Assembly: GCA_020137815.1 (NCBI GenBank)
Contig: CM035351.1
Coordinates: 5,259,792-5,323,791 of the forward strand
DNA from: Hormiphora californensis
Lineage: Eukaryota > Ctenophora > Tentaculata > Cydippida > Pleurobrachiidae
DNA length: 64,000 nt
Direction of reading: 5' to 3'
Shown here one piece after another: positions 48,080 through 59,865 of this stretch (positions are counted from its first letter, which is position 1; the number at the start of each line of letters is the position of its first letter). Made by a program: the position numbers and the translations under genes. The notes under the pieces were generated by a model. It was not told the DNA's origin and did no database searches. It saw only the letters and a list, made by a program, of their open reading frames with translations.

Positions 48080-48696
48080 GTTCAACCCTGCCTTACATCC
48101 TGAAAGGGGTTACATTGGAATGTTGTACATCGAGACAAGGACTTTCCGAGTATTAAAGCAGGTTTGTAGTATTTACAGCTGTAGGGTACATTGCGTAATT
48201 AACCTATTATACAGGAGGAGAAGAGTTCGCTTCTTATTGCCATAGCAACAAAAGAGCGAGTATGGGAGAGAAAGCACTGGAGAGATATAATGGAGAGAAA
48301 GAGAGGGAGATAAAGAAAGGATGAAGAAGAGGTCTGGAAGGCAATTTAGAGAAAAAGAGCCCAATAAGTGTCGCTTACTTGGCTGGCTGATATACACACA
48401 AATACACACACTCTCACAGTACGCTATTTAAATAGTCTTGGGAAGAAAACAAGAGATACGTATCATCAGTTAAAATAAAATGTTAATTATGTACAGTGCA
48501 TAATAATAATACTCAAATATCAATATAGTGAATTCTCAAATGGCTCTCTATCTCTCTTTCTTTATTTTCCATCCCTCTCGCCCTAAATAATCACCAAGCG
48601 TACTTTAATAATCAGTTTCTTTGCTTCCATGCGAATCAGTGTCCGTATATCTGACTGTTTACTTCTTCAATTCTAGTACCAACAGCTAGTCAGCCC
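48080..48696. other. Spacer between RAD18 start and the YjbQ gene end
   Basis: No gene seen. It includes the RAD18 upstream region; the RAD18 start codon context is AACATGG. Confidence 0.5.
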
Positions 48697-49613
48697 CTAT
48701 TTCGAGGTCTGGGGAGCACCATTTAGCGTGATCACTATTTTCCTAGTTCCTGCACAATTCCGATGTTCGCACAGCCACAAACCCTGAAATAATTATAATC
48801 AGAGTCATATCTGCAAGTAGAGGATATCTAGCGCCACTGGATATCTTGGGGTAATTGCGTTACAAAGTGATATATTAATAATATTATGGCCATGTTATGT
48901 GTCAATTGGATTGGAATAATCCTGAAGCTGGCATCCAACGATAAACCCGATACCCTACCTAAGATACAACCCTTCACACACGACGCTGCTTCTCACCTAC
49001 CCCATTTAACCGGACCCCATCTCACTGTTACCCATTCTCACCTGCCATCGACCGAGAGTTAGTTTTCCATTGTGGATTGGTATAGTCAGCTCACTGCCAA
49101 TCATAGTACTCTTGACATGAGCGGGCATGTCGTCAGGACCCTCACAGGTGTGGGTATACGATACACCAGCCTCCGGGGCTATCTTATCTAACATCATCTC
49201 CATATCTTGCCTGAGAAGAAAAGAGAGGGAGAGGTTGAGGGAGAATCTGATTGAAAAACTAGAGGCACTAAAGTTGGCAAAGAGCCCAAGCTACGAGGCT
49301 GTATTTTGTAATAACTAAAATGATGTGATATAGGATCGGTGGAGTTGTCCTATTCAGACTCTTTATGAACTTTACAATGATGTAGTGCAACTAACCTGAC
49401 AGCAGGATCCCAGTTTTCATTTAGTGTTAGGGAGGCGGAGGTATGTAGTAGAAGGATATGACACAATCCCACCTTGAACTGTTCCAGCTCCTTCACTTTT
49501 TCTATGTGTTCAGTAATTAGGTGGCAACCCCGGCCCTTTGCTGGCAGGGTCATTGTCGCCTGGAACCAGATGTTACCCGCCACTGGAGTCGGAGTTATCT
49601 TTTTGTAACTCAT
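48697..49613 (-). CDS. YjbQ/UPF0047 family protein
   Basis: Three exons (49396-49613, 49042-49210 and 48697-48783) total 474 nt, 157 residues, close to the usual family size of 130-140. Diagnostic blocks are [53 protein letters not shown] and GLWLCEHRN. The conserved His/Glu/Asp residues of the presumed metal site ([16 protein letters not shown]) are intact. The start is set at 49613 (MSYKK); an in-frame ATG 69 bases upstream would add 23 residues with no family match. Bacterial YjbQ has weak thiamin-phosphate-synthase-like activity, but the cellular role in animals is not established. It sits 232 bases from the MLH1 stop on the same strand. Confidence 0.88.
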
Positions 49614-49845
49614 GGCTAGAGATGGGGGGGGGTGGTAAACGAATTGGTTGACCAGTTGGGACTTGGGACTTGGGATTCCCAAGTTGGGAGTAGGCTGAAA
49701 TCAATTTAGGGAGGAAGGGGAATGATGGATATATTGGAGCGCAAACTAAAGTTGTGCATGACAGATATAAAATGAATATAAAATAGCAAATATATGGTTA
49801 CAAAATATTAAAAACGTTGTGCAAAAGTTAAAAAACTACCCCATT

Positions 49846-52800
49846 TCAGCATCTCTCGAACACCTTGTACAAATTGTGAAGGTCCGCAATCTGAAGCACG
49901 GTCCCATCCGTAGTCACAGTCTCATCGGGGATATAGACCGTCCTAATTTGGGGCCACAACACATTCTCTAGGGTGAACTTCCAGTCCCTAATATTAGGAT
50001 CCCCCTCCACAGGTTCGGTTAGGGTGTAAAACCTCGCTATCTCCCTGGATAAACCCTCAAAACACCCCCTCTCGCTGTCCCAGTCCACCTCTGTGGATAG
50101 TCGGAGTAGAAACATAGGGAGCCGCTGGAGAAGGGGCGGATAGTTATCAATCACCACTGGTAGACCAGTTAGAATTCCTTTCTCAGTGATCTCCAGACTG
50201 AAATAGTCACTCAACATCTCCCGTTTACTAACTAACAACCTCACCGTTAGGTCAGCTAGCTCCTCTTTAGGACCATGATCCTCTCTCCAGCCGCTCTCAC
50301 TCTGGCCCAGCGCCAACAATGCCATCTCCCTGATACACGCTCCCTCACTCAGCCTAAAAACCGGCATGTTCCTGAAATCAAACACAACCTTCTGGTAGAC
50401 AAGAGCCCGGGATAACCTTCCGTAGTCCATCAAGTACAACTTGGTTAGAACCTGGACTAGTGCCAGCTTTTCATTGACTGCTCCAACAAAGGTTGACTCT
50501 CGGAACATGTCAGTAGCACCTTCGTGGCGTGCCTTACAGATGTCTTCTTGGAGCTGGAGGACCGAGGTCAGGTATACCGGGACTCGTTCCTCATCTGATG
50601 TTTGTTGTTGGTCCTCAGATCTGCTGGGACCTGGTTTATCTGTATCCCCCAATCTGCTAGGACCTGGTTTATCAGATAGTGTTGGTATAGTTGGATTCTT
50701 GTTTGGAAGTGTGCCAGCAGGTTTGTTGTCAGAGAGGAAGATGTCTAACTTCTGCTGGTTAACGTCTGTTCGTACCAACTGGTAATCGTATGGAGCTGAG
50801 TTTTCCTTGTTTCCACGGGCTTCTTTCACCTCTTTCGAGACGTCAACACACGGTAATCTGAGATATTGGGATCAGTACCAACTTGTGTTTATAAAAAACA
50901 TTTTGATAACAAGCCACTACAATTAGAACACAAGCCACGACACATACACTTTGATAATGACTCATTATCAACGAGGCACGGGTTCCGATTATGGTTGGTA
51001 ACATAATCAGCTAGTATCATCAGCTAGTATATAATTATCAGTAACTATAACTCACTTGGCCTGGGTGTAATAGTTCCGAGAGCTAGTGCTACTGTATAGA
51101 GTTTGCTGGGCTTTAGCCTGTATCCCCGCCAGGATTGCCTCCTCGTGCAGAAAGTGTACCTCGTTCTTGGTGGGATGGACGTTAACATCCACATTACCCG
51201 GGTCTATCTCAAGGGATAGGTAGACAAAGGGGTAACTGTTCTTAGGGAGAACACTCGAATACACAGCCTCAAAGGCCCTTTTCGCTCCAGTACTCTCCAC
51301 TAATCTCCCGTTTATAAACAGCACAAATCGGAATGATTTCCCTCCGTAGTTAGCGTTGGTCAGCAGGCCCGTCGAGCGAAATCCAAACTTTTTGTCGTCA
51401 CAAGTAAAGGGTAGGAGTTCCTTGGCTAAGACAGGACCATAAAGGGAGGAGACGGTACGAGTTCGGTCTTCTGTTGGTGCTGTCTTCACTTTGGGGGTAT
51501 TATCGCCTGTTTTAGATAGATATTGGGTTACCATAACAGCTGTAGTTCAGTTATCATTATCAGTGGCAATTGGTACCATGGTAACGGTAACTGTTACCAT
51601 GGTAACTGCAGTTGTACCACAATTATACCTTGTTTCCGTAGGGTAAAGGCGATGTGAGCATTGTGTAGCGCATAACACGATATCACATGGGCTATCTTGT
51701 TCATTTCATCTCGACCGTTCAGGGCTCTACGGCGGGTTGCCATGTTGTAAAACAGGTCTTCAGCTGTTATTGTAGTGCCAACGTTACCTAGCGATGGTGG
51801 TAGTTAGAGAGGGGGGGGGGCTAATTAGGGGAGTCCTAATCAGAGAGGGGTAATTAGCATATTAGAGAGGGATAATTAACTAGAAAGTTGAGGGGTAATT
51901 ACTAATTAGCTGAGAAATGTTGGATTTAGTAGCTGTGAATCAGGGGTTATTGCAGTATCTATAATAAAACAGTTGTTCAAAAGTCAAAACAGTATGAAAA
52001 CACATATGATGAGTCCAAGCCATGTGTGTGTGTGTGTTATTGTGACGTAACGCACAGTAACATGACTCCAATCCCGCTCCCATGTGGTCCCCCGTTACAG
52101 TCAGCCACCCCCTCCTCTTCCCCCGGTACTACCTGCTATAGGACGGGGATCTGATCACTGATGTGCAGCCCTCCTTTCCCGAGTTACCCCACCCTCCCCT
52201 CCGCCCCAAGCCATCCCCCCTCCCCCCCTGCCCGGGTAGTGGGTACTACCTGCTATAGGACGGGGATCTGATGTACATCCCTCCTTTTTAGATACAGGTT
52301 TACCGTCCAAGTAGTTACACAACCAGGCACATTTCTCACTCGCTGAGGGAGGTTAGCAATCAATAATCATAAAAACAAAGACGAATTTTCACTGGCAACC
52401 CATAAATTATAGGCCACAATTTTTCGGCCCGTGTGTTACAAAACAAAGGAAACAGCGAATCTTTGAAATATTTTAATTGGTTATTGTTTACATTTGTTTA
52501 CAGATTCTCTTACCTGTTCTGGTTTGGATGGAAAGATTGGACACATGACTAATTGATGCTAGTGCCTCACCCCTGAAACCATGTGTGGCTATACTTCTCA
52601 GATCAGAGAATGTCTTGAGTTTACTGGTAGTGAACCTCTCACAGACAATCCCAAGATCGTCCTTTCTTATTCCATGTCCTGTGAGAAACACTGTGCAAAT
52701 ATCACGTTACATCCCTATTCAATGCTGAACACGGGTCAGCAGGTAGGTAGTCTCCTCCCGCATTATTTCATATTCAACCCAAACAACAAGCACCAGATAC

Positions 52801-53120
52801 ATACTAAACACACATACTAAACACACATACCATTATCAGATATTTGTAGACACTTCAACCCTCCATCATCTACACAGACAGTAATTGATGTGGACCCTGT
52901 AAATTATCAGGAGGTTAGCATAACTAGGCCATGAAACTTATTGACAAACAATATGTGTGTAATATCTACACACAGTTCCGTGCGGGGTGTTACCTGCATC
53001 GATACTGTTCTCTATTAGCTCTTTAATGGCATTACACGGCCTCTGAACAACCTCCCCAGCCGCTATTCGGTTAATAACGACCTCATCAAGCTTACATATC
53101 TTTCGAACATCACTGCTCAT
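49846..53120 (-). CDS. MLH1: MLH1 mismatch-repair MutL homologue
   Basis: Seven exons on the minus strand: 52994-53120, 52831-52896, 52514-52678, 52250-52342, 51629-51787, 51056-51539 and 49846-50857. They total 2106 nt and 701 residues, with all phases closing. The GHKL ATPase motifs are present: [10 protein letters not shown] (catalytic Glu), ISDNGHG, and [19 protein letters not shown] and [17 protein letters not shown] mark the transducer domain. The C-terminal dimerisation domain has [18 protein letters not shown] and ends LYKVFERC. That exact FERC terminus is diagnostic for MLH1, where it contributes to the endonuclease site of the PMS2 partner. It acts in the nucleus in MutL-alpha. The protein is slightly shorter than vertebrate MLH1 owing to a shorter linker. 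A duplicated exon-4 donor lies just downstream of that exon. Confidence 0.97.
52126..52275 (-). repeat. Duplicated MLH1 exon-4 splice donor
   Basis: The last 26 bases of the exon 52250-52342 and its donor (ATAGCAG|GTAGTACC) recur 117 bases downstream at about 52126-52158. The segment between the two donors begins GT and ends AG. Only the proximal donor keeps the reading frame, since an in-frame TGA lies before the second. Confidence 0.8.
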
Positions 53121-53419
53121 AACTGATGTATTGACTAGTTCAGTACTTCTTGGAGACCCTTAAAATTGTTTTCTACTGCACGGAGTTGACGCTTCGCTTG
53201 TATTTGGAGAAGATAATAGAGGCTAAACATGCGTCCAGGCCAAAAGTAAATGGCATACCAAGTGACTATTCAATTTATAGGTGGGAGAGGTGCATAATGG
53301 TCAATGCATGATTTTCAGCTGCAAACGTCACTTTTTTCCAGGGCCCAACGATGGCCAGTGGGGTTGGAATACCCGTAATAGTTGTATGCTGTAGGTCGGC
53401 ATCTAAAACCTACTCAAGT
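53121..53419. other. Upstream flank of MLH1
   Basis: About 300 bases with no gene; the MLH1 promoter must be here or overlapped by the LINE fragments beyond. Confidence 0.4.
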
Positions 53420-54150
53420 GGATCAGAGCCTTCCTCACAGGAAGATTTCAGACAGTAGTCGTTGACGGGCATTGTTCTAGACCTGAAGCTGTGATTAGCA
53501 GTGTAATTCAGGGGTCAGTGCTTGGTCCCCTCCTCTTCATCATCTACATTGCAGACCTCGCATCAGTTACCACAGGAGGTACCCTCACATTTGCGGACGA
53601 TACGAAAATTCGACGCGCCATTGAATGGCTTGAGGATAAGGATACGCTCCAGAGAGACCTCGATAGGATTGCAGAATGGTCCAGAAGGAACAATATGCAA
53701 CTGCATGCTGAAAAGTTTGAGGTGCTCAACTACAGGCTTAATCACACCAAGGAGCAAAGAGCCCTTCCTCACACTGAGGAATGCTACCAATATACCAGCT
53801 CATCAGGGGAAATAATTGACCCATCACGCTGGGTGAAAGACCTAGGGATATACATGTCCTCCGACGGAAAATGGGCAAAGCACACTACAACCATCGCAAA
53901 GGAAGGAAAAAGACTAGCAGGATGGATTTTGGGGGTGTTTAGAGACCGTTCGAAAGGAACGATGCTGACACTACTTAAGTCCCTAGTGCGGCCGAAGCTT
54001 GAGTACTGTTCTCCCCTCTGGTCACCATGCAAGATCTTGCATGGTGACCAGAGGGGAGAACAGTACTCAAGTCTTGCAAGACTGGGGAAAAACTCTAGAA
54101 AGGTTAAATTATTATTATTATTAAATCTTTATAACTTACACAATTAAATT
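53420..54150 (+). mobile_element. LINE reverse-transcriptase fragment ending in a palindrome
   Basis: Open frame with WIRAFLTGRFQTVVV, SVIQGSVLGPLLFIIYIADL and FADDT, the RT catalytic motif, followed by LVRPKLEYCSPLWSP as in CR1/Jockey-type ORF2. At LEYCSPLWSPC the sequence turns back on itself as a 74-bp perfect palindrome (53998-54071), so the ORF is broken. A TTATTA-rich patch follows. Confidence 0.85.
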
Positions 54151-54215
54151 GTATAAATAAACCCCTTTTTGTGGGCAAATACGGATCACCAATAGATATT
54201 CATTGAAGATGCCTA

Positions 54216-54980
54216 TTATGTAAAGTCTATCACCCCTCTCCGTACCCGGAATTGTCCTCCAGGATTCGAATCCCTCAACTCCTTCAATGTTTGGTGGAGT
54301 TCTCTCCTCTCACTTCTCTCTGCGAAGGACATATCCCTTGCAAGATACACACTGCAGTACGATTCTGTCTGTTTTAGCTGTTTTGCCTTCTGGAGAAGGC
54401 TCAGCAGCATTTCCTTACTCTGTAGCTTCACAATCACTGGTCTCTCCCTTCCTCCCCGTTTCAAACCTACCCTTTTAGCGTCTATCGTCGGTTTCTCGCC
54501 TAGCTCAGCCAAAACATTTTCCATTTCACCCTTTAACACAGATTCAGTTTCATCCTCACATTCCGGTAGACCAAACACCATCAGATTTTTCGATCTGTCT
54601 GGGCCGGTATCTACTGGCTTGTGCGTAACTTTTTCCACGGCTTTCTGGATCTTTTTCGGTGCAAACGCAGTCCTGCAATTCTGTGTGACGACCGCAGAGA
54701 AAGTACGCAAATCTTTCTGTACCGTCTCGGTAACTCGGTGCAGTTGCTCGCCCTGAAGCTCAATAACCTGCTCTTGTAACTTGACAGTTCTTCTCAAAAG
54801 ATCATCACACTCCACTTTCAACTTCTCCTCCTGCTCCTGCAACTCGACAGATTTTCTCAACAGTTCATCTCGCTCCTCTTTGAGTTCGTCGAGCTCCTCT
54901 TTGAGTTCCATCTCAGGGGATTTCTCGGCAAAGACATGAAGATGAAAGTGTTTTAGAACTGGAAAGATCGCACAGCACAT
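54216..54980 (-). mobile_element. LINE ORF1-like fragment (coiled coil + RRM)
   Basis: 254 residues in the minus frame: a long Glu/Leu coiled coil with repeats of LKEERDELLRKSVELQEQ, an RRM-like KNLMVFGLPECEDE segment, and a C-terminal module SVYLARDMSFAERSERRELH followed by GGQFRVRRGVI. This architecture is that of non-LTR ORF1 proteins that chaperone nucleic acid. Orientation is opposite to the RT fragment next to it. Confidence 0.75.
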
Positions 54981-55017
54981 TTCTTCTATCAGGATTTGTA
55001 AGGTTAAAGATCGAACT

Positions 55018-55200
55018 GGGAAATCTCCTTGAAACCATTCCTGACTACCCTCCCGTTAAAGGTTACTCCAGTCTTCGTAACAACTCGCTCGTCGCTCTGC
55101 TAAAGGAAGGCATATAGCAAAGCTCACTTCACAACCACTTCACGCGGATACATTAGTTGATAAACTTGATAAACTTGATAAATAAACTTCATTACAGAAT
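55018..55200 (+). mobile_element. LINE ORF2 C-terminus and 3' end
   Basis: Short open stretch with PDYPPVKGYSSLRNNSL, then ALLKEGI and a stop near 55117, then a TTGATAAAC short tandem 3' tail. It is probably the 3' end of the plus-oriented element at 53420, separated by the inverted ORF1 block. Confidence 0.6.
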
Positions 55201-55220
55201 CGTAAACGGTGTCAGTCTTT

Positions 55221-55604
55221 TCAGCATCCCCCTTTAGCTCGAACCTCCAAAACCCAGTCCATGATAGAATTGTTGTTCCGGGTAGAATAACCCTTCACAG
55301 GTGGATTGTCAGGGAAGTGGTCCAGCCAACGGCCCAGCAGGATCTTGAACGTATCTAAAGTCGCTGCTGTGTTAACCTCTTTCGGCAATGTGTTCCATAG
55401 CCGAGCGGCCCTTACAGCAAATGAGTGGAAGTATTTTGTTGAGAATGACTTCTGTGCTCCACTGTAAAGAGTAGGTACTTCGGCTCGGACGCCGAGCCGT
55501 TGATGATGGTAAAACCGGGTATTCGTGCTATTAGGTGCTGCACCATTATAGATTTTCCACATTTGTATTATCGAATATCGCTCCCGCCGACGTTGTAATG
55601 ACAT
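55221..55604 (-). mobile_element. LINE ORF2 C-terminal fragment, minus strand
   Basis: 127 residues with RRERYSIIQMWKIYNGAAPN, FHSFAVRAARLWNTLPKEV and PDNPPVKGYSTRNNNS, the conserved terminal region of CR1/Jockey-like ORF2. The beginning is truncated. Confidence 0.8.
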
Positions 55605-55780
55605 AAGTCTTAGCTTTGAGTGCGTGGTATATTTTCTTGTGTTATGTATACCGAAACTAATTTGTAAATCTTGTAAAATCTCTTTGTAAATCTATACTCC
55701 AAGATTGAATCTGTAAGCAAACACAAATAGAGCCAAAACTCCAACTCGAGAGTCGAGACGTCGAAGTTTGAAAACTAAAG

Positions 55781-55926
55781 TCCATTTTTTTTCAACTGTT
55801 CACCCAAAATCGAAATTTCAGTGAAATTTAGAATTTTTGTGGCGCGCGCTACACGTTAACATGTGATAGACGCGCAAAACAATTCCGCGCACGACTTTGG
55901 GGGGTGAACAGTTGAAAAAAAATGGA
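55781..55926. mobile_element. MITE, third copy of the TCCATTTTTTTTCAACTG family
   Basis: Same ends and interior as the pair at 38953-39252, in the opposite orientation. Confidence 0.8.
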
Positions 55927-56366
55927 GTATACGAAATTTTAAATTTTTAAATCTTGCCGTTCAATTTTAAAATCCAAGCAAAAAATATATTCGCCGCGCC
56001 AAGTTAAAATATTTCGCGCGTTACAAACATTGCGTCGTTGCGCAGATTTGAAACACTGATAATTTTCAAAATATGAAATTCTCGCGAGATCTCGTTTTCA
56101 GGACCTTTTTTTCTCGAAAACTTGTTGTTTCTCTGAAAAAAGGGGCGCCTTTGGGTAATTTATACCGTTCCATAGCCTTTCTTTCATTCTAATCATGCTG
56201 GGACTTAAAATGGGTCCTATTTTCAACCAAAAACTATGAAAACACTACCAACCCCTCCGGGTACTCTCTCACTGTGAATGGCTCCACACTTGAAAGAGTT
56301 GAAAAAACTCCGGTGTCTTGGTGTAAACGTCAACGAGCGCTAAAGTCATTTCAATGACTGGTCATC

Positions 56367-57217
56367 GTGCTTAAAGCTCTATATGCCTCTTCAACATGGG
56401 CAGACAAAACTCTCGGAAGCACACTTCAGTCAATAAAACTGGACTGCATATCAACCCACAGCGCCCGACTGATGATAGGGACAGAGCAGAGGGCACCAAC
56501 ACACCTCAACCTCCAGATGGCATCTCTCACTCCCCTCAGTGTTACATACAATACAAGAGCTCAAATGGGCAAACAGCGACTGATCCCTCTGGCGGCAACA
56601 GAAATTGTAAACCAGTATGAGGCCAACTTTACCATGAACTACACCGTGGTCCCGTTAGGAGAAAATTACACAAATTGGACAAACGACGTCATAGTGTACA
56701 AAGATGGATCACGGTTCACCCAAAAAGGTCAGGGCATAGGAACATGATGCGCCTGGGTGATATTCGACAATTATCCATCTATGTACAGTGTACATAGATG
56801 GATAATTGTACACTACTGGATCCCTGAAGCTCGTTTCTGATAATTCAATCTATTAGGCCGAGGAGCTTGCTGTCTCAGCAAACAATCGGCTCTCTGGCAA
56901 TCACTGGAAGCAAGTGAGTGCTGACGTGCGAGATGGCGGATAGGGCAGCTAAACTAGCGGCACAGGCTGATAGAGAGCCTGACATGTATCTACCCACTCC
57001 AAAATCATACTTCAAAGAGCAGCATAAACGTCAGGAAAGTCATAGCGCCGTCAATATTACAAGTTTACAAGTTTACAAAATTAGATTCGGCATACAATGC
57101 ATAAAGACAAATATACCACGTTCTCAGCATGTTGCTTCTACGTACAATGATGTGAATGATGCAGTGACCAACATACACTACCCTTGGTTACGAAGTCCCC
57201 CCTATTATTGCATATAG
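56367..57217 (+). mobile_element. LINE RNase H-domain fragments
   Basis: Two open blocks. The first (to about 56747) has HSARLMIGTEQRAPTH, and VIVYKDGSRFTQKGQGIGT, the first catalytic Asp block of RNase H. The second (about 56918 on) continues with EMADRAAKLAAQAD, a typical RNase H third block (here out of frame with the preceding segment). A 43-bp palindrome (56767-56809) separates them. This is a degraded non-LTR element of an RNase H-carrying clade, different from the LINE at 58.6 kb. Confidence 0.7.
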
Positions 57218-57836
57218 GGGTGACAATACCGCCTACCTAAAAATGAAAATTTACGGGACCTTCTCATAAAAAGTTATCGAAAACTTGTCTAAAACCTATC
57301 TAAAACGTATGGTACTAGTTTGTATAGTAACCAGGACTTGAATTCTACAGAAAGTAACGACCGGTAGCGATTACACCACATGTTTAACAACAGAGGTGTG
57401 TCGCATAACTCCTTATATGGGCATAAAATTCCAATCTTGTGGAATTTTTTCTGACTCGACTATAGCTTAGTTATCAATGAATCCACCTCTAATACCTTTG
57501 GAATGGCATTTTGCACATTTCTGAAGGTTTTTGTAGCCAAATTCCAGCATCTTCATAGTTTTCCAAAAACAAAAACAGTGTTAATGGCCAAAATATCGAA
57601 AAATTCCGGTATGTAATGGTAGCTCAGACAATTTCCTCGGTATGTTCAAAAAATTAGAACTTTCTGTTTTATAGTTTGGACACAGGAATTTTTTTCCCGC
57701 CGTACAAGCGATATTATTACCCCTCCGTGAGCTAGCGCAGAGGGGGAATTTCATTACCAAACACTACCCAGGGGGGAGCAGTGTAACCAATGAGTTGTCG
57801 TTGGGACTCTTGTAGCCCCGAACTGGAGGGTGATCA
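57218..57836. other. No gene seen
   Basis: AT-rich sequence lacking recognisable coding or terminal-repeat signals; probably old repeat DNA. Confidence 0.4.
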
Positions 57837-58623
57837 GGTAGGGTAAACCGGGGCAATTCGAACAACCGGGGCAATTCGAACAATGTACTGCCCGTCTCTC
57901 ACCTAGTTAAGCTATCATAATGACGTCATCCTATCTCCAGAAGAAAACTGCTCGTTCGAGCCTGCCCGTTACCACTAAATAGGCTCTAGATCCGGTTTAA
58001 GTTGGTCAATTTCCGATTTGAAAAAACCAGCTGAAAGCTAATAATATCAGCTTTCAGATGGTATAAAAATTATTTAAATATTCGCATGTTTTCATTCCAA
58101 ATTCTGGTAAATTAAGATTACCGGGGCAATTCGAACAACCGGGGCAATTCGAACCGGGGCAATTTGGTTAACACCCGGGCCAATGATGTGCAGTTCTTTG
58201 TACCACGTGATCACGCGTGATACCGGGGCAATTCGAACAAGACCGACCAGCGTGTAGATTGCGTGTAGATTACATTGTTCGAATTGCCCCCACCTCTAAC
58301 AACACCAGGCGGGAATCTTCTTCTGGTGTTGTGAGGACGTTCACGTGACTCCCACGTGACGAAATAAAGCACTCCTATTGGTGTTGTCCGAATTGCCCCG
58401 GTACCATTTTTTCCGACCAAAATTTTTAAATTAGTTATTTAGTTTCAAACTTTTCAACACTACTTTAAACAAATTAATTTGAGTTTGCCGTCAATCGATC
58501 CGATAACTGTGTTAGCATCTATTCTCTAATCTTTTAGATCTCTGTTAGGCCTACTTTAACTTAACTTACGAGTGATATCAGTGAAGAGTTTGTTGTTGGC
58601 CGGCGTGCAACGGGTGTTTTAGG

Positions 58624-59865
58624 ATGACCGTTACGAGTAATTATGACATATGTATCACTAAGAGTGATTTTGAAGACGTGTTAGCAGGAGAAGTATTTAG
58701 TAATGATTATAAGGGTAGTGATTTGTTAGTGTGTCTAGAGAGAGGTGACGCTGTTTGTCCGTCGTCTGTCCATAAACCTCAGTTGTGGCACCTTCTCAAA
58801 GCCTGCTACAAAATGCTTCCGGCGACGGCACCGTTTTCTGTTCCTGGAGACCAAGCTGATCTGAGAGAATCGTTTGCAAAGTTACACAAAGATCTGGTCT
58901 CAACCATCTCTGCACTAGTAAAACCTGTGGAGAAAGGGAAAGATGATGTTGGTAATGGTGAGCCTGAGGAACCGGTTACACCTACGATGAAACACTATGT
59001 GAACATTACCACTGGGAACAGCGGAGAAGGAGAATCAGCGTTCTGTGCTGATAAGTGGAAGAATGTGGTCAAACCAAAGGTGGAAAGTGCTTTGAAGACT
59101 ATACCGGTAGTGAGATCCAGAGTAAACAGTGACCATACCCGATTATACTTCCCTAATGAGGACCAGATGAAGGAAGCAGAGAAAGTACTGACTCCTCTTG
59201 CACAGGATTGTTCAGTGTCATTTTTCTCAGAGGAAACCAAGAAGCTTGAACCAAAGGTGACGATAAATGACTTGGGCCCCGACCTACTTGAAAAGGAAGC
59301 TATCCTGGCGGCGATCTTGGACAAGAATGAGGATATCAGGAAGCTGTATCATGAGGATAAGAAGTTAAAAGTGGTGTTTGTGAACGAAAGAGACAGGTAT
59401 GCAGTGATCCAGATGGCTCCAGAGATCCGGCGGCTTTTGTCTAGCAGTGGGGATAGACTTAACTTGGGTCTTCGGCAACATTTTGTCAAAAACAGGTATC
59501 ATGTGATTCAATGTTATCACTGCCAAGGATTTGGTCACATGGCGGGCTCTGTATATTGCCCTCAGAAGGATGATCCTGTATGCTGCTTTTGTGCTGGCAC
59601 ACATCAGACGAAGGATTGTAGAGCGAAGAAGAACAATGAAACAGGCAAGATGAAGTGTGTGAATTGTGAAGTTGGAGGATCACGAGAGGACAAGAAGTAT
59701 GCGAAGACCCACACGGCTTCAAGTATGTGGTGCCCTTCGTACATTAACGAGCGAGCACGGCTAATGGAGAGGACTTCAGGTGTGAGCAAAGAGGAAAAAA
59801 ACATGTACTGGACGAGGACCAAAGAGGAACTACTCAGGAAAAGACTTGGAAGATTGGGACACTAA
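58624..59865 (+). CDS. LINE ORF1: CCHC zinc-knuckle nucleic-acid-binding protein
   Basis: 413 residues from ATG at 58624. The N-terminal half has no recognised domain. A probable RNA-binding region follows, and the C-terminal third has three gag-type cysteine clusters: CYHCQGFGHMAGSVYC (CX2CX4H-like), CCFCAGTHQTKDC and CVNCEVGGSREDKK continuing to SSMWC. This is the ORF1 type of CR1/Jockey/I-related non-LTR retrotransposons. The frame is intact. Its last 120 nt overlap ORF2 in the -1 frame and contain an A AAA AAC heptamer at 59796-59802. Confidence 0.9.
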   Translation: MTVTSNYDICITKSDFEDVLAGEVFSNDYKGSDLLVCLERGDAVCPSSVHKPQLWHLLKACYKMLPATAPFSVPGDQADLRESFAKLHKDLVSTISALVKPVEKGKDDVGNGEPEEPVTPTMKHYVNITTGNSGEGESAFCADKWKNVVKPKVESALKTIPVVRSRVNSDHTRLYFPNEDQMKEAEKVLTPLAQDCSVSFFSEETKKLEPKVTINDLGPDLLEKEAILAAILDKNEDIRKLYHEDKKLKVVFVNERDRYAVIQMAPEIRRLLSSSGDRLNLGLRQHFVKNRYHVIQCYHCQGFGHMAGSVYCPQKDDPVCCFCAGTHQTKDCRAKKNNETGKMKCVNCEVGGSREDKKYAKTHTASSMWCPSYINERARLMERTSGVSKEEKNMYWTRTKEELLRKRLGRLGH

